Part shown: positions 27,276 to 36,646 of the stretch, piece after piece
Layout of the letters: each line of letters begins with the position of its first letter
How positions within the stretch are numbered: the stretch's first letter is position 1
Assembly (NCBI GenBank): GCA_947650365.1
Contig: OX393549.1
Location: forward strand, 37,591,098 to 37,655,097
Origin: Chamaelirium japonicum
Lineage: Eukaryota > Streptophyta > Magnoliopsida > Liliales > Melanthiaceae
Length of the DNA stretch: 64,000 nucleotides
Reading direction: 5' to 3'
Notes under the pieces: generated by a model
What the model was told of the DNA's origin: nothing
Database searches by the model: none
The model's input: only the letters and a program-made list of their open reading frames with translations
Translations under genes and position numbers: made by a program

Positions 27276-30200
27276 TGTAGAAGATGCAAGGTGTTTAAGG
27301 TCTTAACAAAGTTTTCTTGAAAAATAAGTTTGCCAAAATATGAATACTCGATGGACAAACTACTATCCTTCTGGGAAACGTAAAATTTTTAATAGTTAAT
27401 CAATCTTAGTCTTATTAACAAGTGTGCTCATATCCATCTTCATTAAGGAAACGATGGTAGTTTGGTGATTTGGAAACAAAGTTAGCTGATACATTTAGGT
27501 GCATCTATGCATCTTCCACTAAAAATTGATAAAGTAAGTTGGTCATTTTAAAACAAAGTTAGCTTCTTGGGTTTTTTCTCTTGAGAGGCCCAGTATAGTT
27601 TTATCACATTTCAACTTTTTATGATCCTTTGTAAACCCAGGAGTACAGATGCATTCATCTTGTTTCCATGGAAAATCCAAGCCTTTATTTAAACATATAA
27701 CTAGCCTGGGTTACATTAAAGTGAAATACAGCTATATTTACCATAAAATCTATAAGAAAAGAGAAGTTGCCAAATCAATTAATTGCAACTTTACTTACAT
27801 GAAGTTTAACAAAGGAGAGATTAGTCAATGGCCTTGAAGTCAAACCTTTGATAGGGAAATTTCAAGCATTTCTTCACATATAGCTGCCAAGCTCTTGGTT
27901 TCCTTTGGAAGCTTTCTCCCAACCTTCTGATCTTTTATAAGATGATATATGCTGGTAATGTCAAGAAAGGGTTCGACCTGTCTCAAACAAAGAGACATTC
28001 TTCGATAAACCATTGTATCAGCTTAAATAATAAAAGAAACTTAAAGATAAAAATTTTATTCAAAGAACATTGTCTTTGGAATGAAAAAGTTCTAATAATC
28101 TCTTGATTGAAGCAAAGCATAAAAGATATGAAGCCTCCCAGCCACAGGTAAGCTAATTGATAGTATTATGATATGAACAAAAGTAACAAGCAATCATTAG
28201 GTGCATACGTGTAAATAGGATAACACTATGTACAGACACATAAAAAAAAGTATGAAATAATATTTGATACAAGGCACTACTACACTACATCTCTCCAATA
28301 CCACCCCTCAAAACTCATGAGTCACAATGGTGGCTGATGCACAACGGGTAAGGGGCCCAAGGAGGTCCTGTCAAAAGCATGAGTTGTTGCTCTAGGTTAA
28401 AAATTTAGGCCTAGAAAGGTGCAGATTTTCACAACAGCAGAAAGGTATTTTAGTCTTTTCATCATGTTCAGTTTTTTTGATCGGATTGAAACTAGGAGGG
28501 TATGTAGGCCTAGATGTAAGGAAGCTATAGTAAAAGTTTTGAGGTGATCCGTCCGTTAGATGAGGAGATATCAAAGGATTACCTTATCTGAATTGTGTAT
28601 TTCAGATTTGGGTTTGGGCTCGTTGTCCGGGTTTTGACGAAGGAAAGTGATACATCTTATGTGAGAAAGTTGGGGGAATGGTAAGGTAATGCTTTGGGAT
28701 CATTTTGTGATGAAAAACTAGGATTTTGATAGTTTTCGGGGCTGTTTTGACTCATATTTGGGTTTGATGCGGGAATAAACTCGATGAGACTACTTAAAAG
28801 GATTTTAAAAATGTTTTAATAGCAAGGGGATTCGTAGACAAAGAGGGGAGAGAAAAGAGAGAAGACGATATATGTTATTTGCCATATCAACCAGCACGCA
28901 TCTCGAAGCCCAATTAAAAGAATAAAAAAAGTCATTTTTGGAATTAACAATTTATGAAAATAGCATTTTCGGAATAGAATAATTATTAAATTCCGAAGAT
29001 ATTAGTTTAATCCTAAAATATGTTATTTTTGGATTTATTAATTATGGAAGTTTTAAATATGCATTCTAGATAAGATTTGTATAGATCCAAATCTGTTAAA
29101 TTTAGGAAGGGTTATCTTTTTTGTTTTGTTATCTTTTAGTAAGGTTATTTTTTAGTGGTTATATTTTAGGAAAGTTATCTTTTATAAAGATGTTATGATT
29201 AATAAAAATTAAAGCGTTTGCTCAATAGCGGCTGCGATGGCACGTCCCCCCCTTCTTGTTAGTGGATTCCAACAACCCTAGGTGGGCTCCTAGGTTCTCT
29301 TCTCCACCTATTGTCCATACCCGTCTGCTAGGCTCTATGTCTCTTTCCCCTCTCAACAACCTTGTCCCGCATCACTTCCACTATGAAGAACTCATCCTCG
29401 AGTTTTACTCGAAGAATGTAGACAGATATAGCGTCGAAGTCACCTTCATCGTAGTAGTGTCTCTAACTCAACAACTGGTGGTGGAGACCTAACAGATGGT
29501 GACGCGTTGGATTGTAGTCACCTCCCGGGTCCAACGCGAAAAATGTGTTAGCATTGAGTGGGGATCAGGTGCAGGGAAAGTTGCAGCACTAGCTACCAAC
29601 AGTGATCACCTGGACAGACTGATGTGCAAGCTTCAAAGAAGCAACACCCAAATAAAACCAAAGAAGAATCCAAGCCGAGGTGGAAGATCTAGTCCGCTGA
29701 AGTCAACGGTCGGGGCTAGTACGCTAAAGTCGACACCCTAAATCAGCTTGCTAGCAGAACCATCTCAACACGATCAACTACATGTGGTAGCATGGGTGGT
29801 GGCAACCGGCAAGTGCTCCACTGAAGGCAAAATCTCCAATATCACTGAAAGTATTGGCACAGATGAAAGCTCCTCGAAAGCCTCAACCAAGTGAAGATGC
29901 TCTGTTGAAAAATGAAGATCAACGGAATGTTGAGTCTCCTCAGGGATCTCCATTGATGGTACCAATGGAGGTGTAGATGCACACTATAAACTCCAATTTT
30001 GCTGATCAAGATTCATAACTCATCGATCGATTTGTTCCATTCCGCTTGCAGCTGTACTGGCGACAGAAACTTTGCAGGAGGCGGGAATCGCCTACTGAAT
30101 AGGATTGTCATATCTGATTCATCTCTTGTTTTCTACATTTGGTCTGCTTCACATTTTGTTGTTGACGTCAACTCAAATCATCCTTGATGGCATCGAGAAT

Positions 30201-33200
30201 GTAGTGAGTCTCGAACAACATTCTCTCTACTAATGTAGCATGAAGATCGCGTAAAACCTAGTCAATGAAGAAATTTTCCCGCAGGCTAAGACAACGAACT
30301 CGTTCTCCAACATGGCACAAAGGTGAAACTCCAAGTGATACTTTGGATGGTGAAAGAGACTAATGGAAAAATCCTTGCGTTGCCGAATGAAACTTTAGTA
30401 GGCCTCTATGTCGATGGGAACAAGGGAATAAAGGGGCTTATTTCCATGAGCATAAGAGAACCGGTCATGACGATAGAACATCTTAATAGGAGCTCTGATA
30501 CCAAACTGATGTAGGAAGAGTGATGGGGTCCAGCCAAAAGCGTGGTTGTTGCTCTAGGTTAAAATTTTGGGTCATTTAAGGTGCGGATTTTATTTTCAAG
30601 ACAACGAAGGGGAATTTTGGTCTTTTCATCATGTTCAGTTATTTTGGATCAAATTTAAACTTGCAGGGTAGGTAGGTCTGGATGTAAGAAAGTTATGGTA
30701 AAAATTGGAGGTGATCTGTCCGTTGGATGATGAGATATCAAAGGATTACCCGATCTGGACTATGTTCCATATTTTGGTTTGGGCTCGTTGCGGGGGTTGG
30801 AGAAGAAAAATGGCAGACCTTGTGTGGGAAAGTTGGGGAAATGGTAGGATAATGCTTTGGGATCGTTTTTGTAATGAAAACCTAGGATTTTGATGGGTTT
30901 CGCAGCTGTTTTGGCTCAAATTAGAGTTTGATGTGGGAATAAACATGACGAGGTTGCTTAAAAGGCTTTAGAAACTATTTTAATGGTGGTGGGATTCGTA
31001 GACAAAGTGATGTAGACCCCGATAAGGCGCACTACAATCTTAAGCCCTTAGGGTTTCCCTTTGGTCAACAAACTAGGGTTTAGTTATCAATACATCGCCA
31101 TATTACTCAAAAAAGGACAGCAAATAGATGTTATATCACGTAGTTCTAGGGTCTATGCAATCAACATCAACCACGGATTAAAACCTAACAAGTTATGATG
31201 CAATTATATCACAAAAACAAAATTCAGCACACAATAATAGTAATCACAGTAATAGATATCAAATTTTAAAGAGAGGCATGCATCAAATTTTAATAGAAAA
31301 GAAGGCTAGGGATGCTTGCTAGGGTTACCGATAGACTAAAGATAGCAAATATGATGATTAGGCATATATTGCGCATCAACTAGAGATGAAACGGGGATGG
31401 GTACGGCTGCGATATGGAGCGGAGGCAATGAAAAGAGGAGGAAACGATGCGGAAGCGGAGAAAAGATAAACAAAAGGATAGATAATGCCTAGGGTTTCTG
31501 TCGTGGGTCGATACGAGGATGCACCGATGATCCAGCTCACGGAGCAAGGTCGGACGTCGAGAGAAGCTGGATCCTTCGGAAGAACAAGCCAAGGCCTACG
31601 CGAGGTGAAGTCGCGGATCGTTTTGAGGCGAAGTTGAGGAAGCGGCGGGGGTCGAAGACACGTCTCTCCCGAAAGCTCTCACACGGAGGCACAATTTCAA
31701 CAATGGCAAAGATCTAAATTTTCTTCTTCCTTCGCTTTTTTTATAAAACTAGGGTTTCGCCATGGAGGGTTTGGATCAAAGGAAAACGAAAAGGGATGAT
31801 GGGGATTTGTTTGGCCAAGAAATGAAGGAAAACGAGAGAGAAAAAAGGGAGATAGAGAGAGAGAAGAGGGGGGATGGCAACAAGGGAGGCGGGTGGCTTG
31901 GGTTCCGCACGGACAAGGGACGGAAGGGAGGGTCGCGCGCGGGTGAGAGAGGGGAGCGGCATCTTTGAGGTGAAGCCCTATTGGGCTTAAAATAAGCCCA
32001 ACTAGTCTCTAACTAAAACCCAATACGTGCCACGTCATCTATTTTTAAGTTATTTGTCATCTAACCGTCGGTTTCGAGACTTAATCTCGTCCATCGGTAC
32101 CCCGTAAACACACACACCCAGTTTTATTAATATAATACATAAAACTCACCCGAAAAGGCCCATATTCAATCCAAAAAGCCCTCGGATGAGATCATGGACA
32201 TCCCCCATGAATTGGGCAAGAACACTACTTATATAAAATGCAAAAATTAGGCCAAAATCATAGATAATAAGCCAAAAACTGAAATAAACGACTAAAAGTC
32301 CCGATATGACAAATGTTCTCCATGCATAAAATAAAACGAATGAAATAGGAGTCTCTGGCATCGAACTGAAGATGTGACGATGATCCAATGGTGCTGATCA
32401 TGCTTGCATCACAAAGTGAGGGGAGAGATAAGTGAAAAGATGAAATAGAGAAGGGGAGGATAAACCTAGGAGTCAACACCTAAGGTTTCATTGGAGTCGG
32501 CATCAAACGGGAGATGCATCCTTTCAGTAGAAACACAGAAAAATTTTATTAATCAATTCATTCATCCATAATAAGAGAGGTCAGGTCTTACTATAATAGA
32601 CTGGCTTACATCAACTAGTGTCCCCAAGCATTATGGGGCTAAAAACACCTGAAAAGTAACTTGTTACCTAAATCTAAAAATTGCCTATACAATTGTGGCG
32701 AAAACAACTTAAATATGAAATAATTAAAAAAAAAACGCTAATTGGTCCCTTGACTCCATCTGAGATGGGTCATCGCATCTAGGCCGAGCCAGGTCCCAGG
32801 AAGTCGTGCATGGAAATCTGCCAACATAAGTGGCCACCATGTGTTTTCCATGAAAATGATAAAACAAAAAATAGACCAACTACAAACAACCTTTATTACT
32901 TGGATACAAATATAACAACCCAGTACAAGAAAGATCAAATAGTACGATCTTTTAAATTTCAAAAGAATTTGGCCTTAAATAAACATATAGCTATATTCAA
33001 GGTTTAAAATCATGGTATCAGTCGCGGTATCGGTCGACCTCGAACCGGTATGTACCAGCCGGTACGTGCCGGTACCGGCCGATACTGACCGATACCGGTT
33101 GAGGAAAAAAACCCAAAAAAAAAATTAAACTGTCGATACCGGTCAGTACCAATCTGAACAGACCGATACGGACCGGTACGTACCGGAACCGGCCGGTACG

Positions 33201-36200
33201 GGCCAGGTATCGGGATCGGATGCAATACAGATCTCGAACCAGCCAAAACCGGTACGTACCGATATCGGCCAAGATTTAAAAGTTAAAACCATGGTTATAT
33301 TTCACCAAAAACGATAAGGATCAAGCACGAGTACTTTTGAGGAAAATAAAAGATCTTTATATCATAGAAACCATCGGAGTACCCAACTGCTAGCACAATT
33401 GGTGTTACATTGCACACATGCACCCTTTGGGCGCAGGTCTTCGATTCGAATCTTGCGAGCCACGAACGTTGTCGTTGAGCAGGCGTAACCACATCGATAG
33501 GAAAAGGCGCGGTTGCGAAGGTATGTTTCGAACCCTGTCCAAGGGGTGGTACCCGTGCAGTTGCACCAGTATGTTGTAACTTGACTAAAAAAAAAAAAAA
33601 AATCGGATGTGCTAGACCTGCCAATCAAATGAAGAAATATTACACTATGTAATGCAGTAGCAAAAGTAGCTTATTTGGACGAAAGGCAAGGTTAGAGATT
33701 TCGATTTCGTGTCTGGTTTCGATCCTGGCCGAAACCGAAATTTTGTTATTTCGATCGAAATGGATGAAAAAAAATCAGAATGTTAAAAAAAAAAGGATTT
33801 ACTTTTATTTTAATTTTTTAAATTTTTAAATTTAAATCTTTTATAGTTGTGCATACATGTGTATATGAATTGTTTTTAGAATACAAATATCTATATGAAT
33901 TTTTTTTAGAAAACACACACCAACACACAAAACCGAAGTCTAAAACCTTAGTCTTGTGCTTCGTGTCGTCGATGTGTGAGCCCAGCAACCGAATTGAGCC
34001 AACATGGTCCTGGCTAGGTTGTGACCTTCGCCTGAACTCCTCCACCTTCTCAAATCTCCCAAACTGGAGTTCTACAGATTGCATAATACGTAGGTGAAGC
34101 AAATAGCATGCGGTCACAAGTGGTATGCTTCTCGTGGTTGACGAACCGACCAGGACGTTCGATTGCTACCACGCTTTGAAGCGTTTCATTCGGGTGTTGC
34201 CATGTTTTGAAGTGTCAGTCGAAACTGATGAGATCCGGCGGGGTCCGATGAATCGAACGGGAAATCGAACAAGATCCAGTGACCTCTAAGCTCCATCCGA
34301 GCCAAAATTAACCAAGAAGTATTACAAATGCGATGAGTCAAAACTCGTCGCAAATACTTCCACTTGGCTGTTTTTTGCAGTAGCAGATGACTTGTGGCGA
34401 AATTCGATGACGATCCACCGAGATCCGGCAAAGTATGATGACGATCCGACGATTTTGGTCGAAGTCCGAATCCGACAAAGTCTGGCACGATCCGACGAGA
34501 TCTGGCCAAGATCTGGGCCATCCTGCGAATATCTTGCGAGATCTGGTGAAAAACGATAAAATTCGATGATTTTGATCGAAATCCAAGATTTTTTGTCAAA
34601 ATTTGGAGCATAAGTGGAGAAATATGTAGCTTCCAGTTGAAATTTGTGACTTCAGACGAAACTAAAGGCCTTGATTTATAAAATCAGGCTCGAAATCGAT
34701 AAATTTCGATCGAAATGATCGAAAGCCCCTTCGAAATGATTGGATTCTGGCTTCTTTTGCTAAAAGAGCACCGAAAGCACCGACAAATTTTGACAGCAGT
34801 CTATTTCACGAGAGTCCTCACATGCTTTCTGTCCAAAATGCCCAAAACTCACTTGAGTTTGTCTGGTTTCGCTGACAGGCCACCAAAAAAATCCATTTCA
34901 CGGGCCCCCCAAGTCGAAATGTCAAGAATCCGTTGAAATTGCACCGAAACCCTCCGAAATTCACAATATTCGGTCGAAATACATACCAGTTCTATTTCGC
35001 AATCCTTTCGTTTCAGTGGCGACCGAAACCTAAATTTGAACCAAAAGTTAGTGATTTCTGTCAAAATCTCAAACCATGTCGAAAGGTTGTGCCATAGTGC
35101 AAAATCCACTGAAAAAGCTGAAATGCGGATGCGCTACTCGCCCCAATCGAGACAAAGTGCACAAATCGCTAAAAAAGTTAAAATTCTTGAAACTTTGTGG
35201 GTACTTCATCAAAGAAGCCAAAAAAATGGGGCATCATTTGATTGGTACATGAGTCTCTTGAAACTTTTTTTTGGTAGAATCTCTTGTGACTTGGTGGAAC
35301 ATGCAGAAACAAATTTTTATAAAACTTTAAAAGGACAGTATAAAGAGAGAACAAAAATTGGCATTCGTGTTAGACAACCGCTTCAGAAGCATTTCATGGC
35401 AATTTCCTAACTAAAACATGGAGAGGCTACGAAATGTTGCTGGCTTGATAATTGATTTTTGTCATTTGTTTTCTTAAGTGATTTTTTTTTTCTCTTGTTC
35501 ACATATCTTTGATATGGAGAGAAATGCCATTTAATTTGATTAATTAAGATTGCTACTGAATATCTTTCTACTAAAGAGAGAAAAAGCAGCTAACATTTTC
35601 TGATTACACTATAAAAATGGTGTTGAAAGTAAAACTCTTGATACATGCACACTCACATACAATTGTACAAGTCTTCAACGAGAGCATATTCTTGGCCTTG
35701 TTGAACTGCAAATTCACGTTCAAAAAGGATGATTAATGGACTGGCACATGTGGCTGATCACTCGTGGATAATAGTCCACTCCTTAGCCAATGCAGAGCTG
35801 GCCTTCTCATAAGTAGACTCGGACAAATCAACATGACCATGAGATTCATGCATGGGGGACGCACAACCGTTTTGTCAGGTAACTCGTGTAAGACACAACA
35901 AGCACAACAAGATAATACGACAACATTCACACAAGGATAAATCAACCTACAATCTCAAAATGTATTTGGAGGGGAAACGGATTTACCCTCGACAACTTTT
36001 GTTGTTAAGAAAGACTAATTCCTCTTTATGACCCCTCGGTTCATTACAAATTTGATGAATAATCAAGAAGAATATGAGTGTAACTTAATTATCCCCTAAA
36101 ACAAGCTCCCTGCACCCTTTGGCCAAAATTGACAACAGAAGGCCAAAAAAATAGAACGCAGTTCTGGGGTACTAAAATTGGTTGTCCCCAGTTTGGCAAG

Positions 36201-36583
36201 CTAATAGATAATAGGGTAAATTACACTTTGCCCCAATGAAGTTTAGCTCAAAAACACTTAAACCCCCTATAGTTAAAAAAACTACATTTTGCCCCCTTCA
36301 ATTCAGTTTTTATCAGATAAAGATTACCAAATGAGGAAATTAAGTAGTTAACAAAAGGGGGTATTGTGCTAACATTTCAAAATTTAGGGACAGATTTGGA
36401 ACAAAACAAACTACAAGGGGGTTAAGTGTTTTCCAGCTAAACTTTAGAGGGTCAATGTGTAATTACCCTAGATAATAAGTGTCAATAATACCCAAAATTC
36501 AAAAGAGAGAGTATGATTTCCATGATAGTGTTCCTCAATTTCCTTTATTTTCCACAGTTTAGATTCTAACACATATAAAAGCA

Positions 36584-36646
<63 letters not shown>

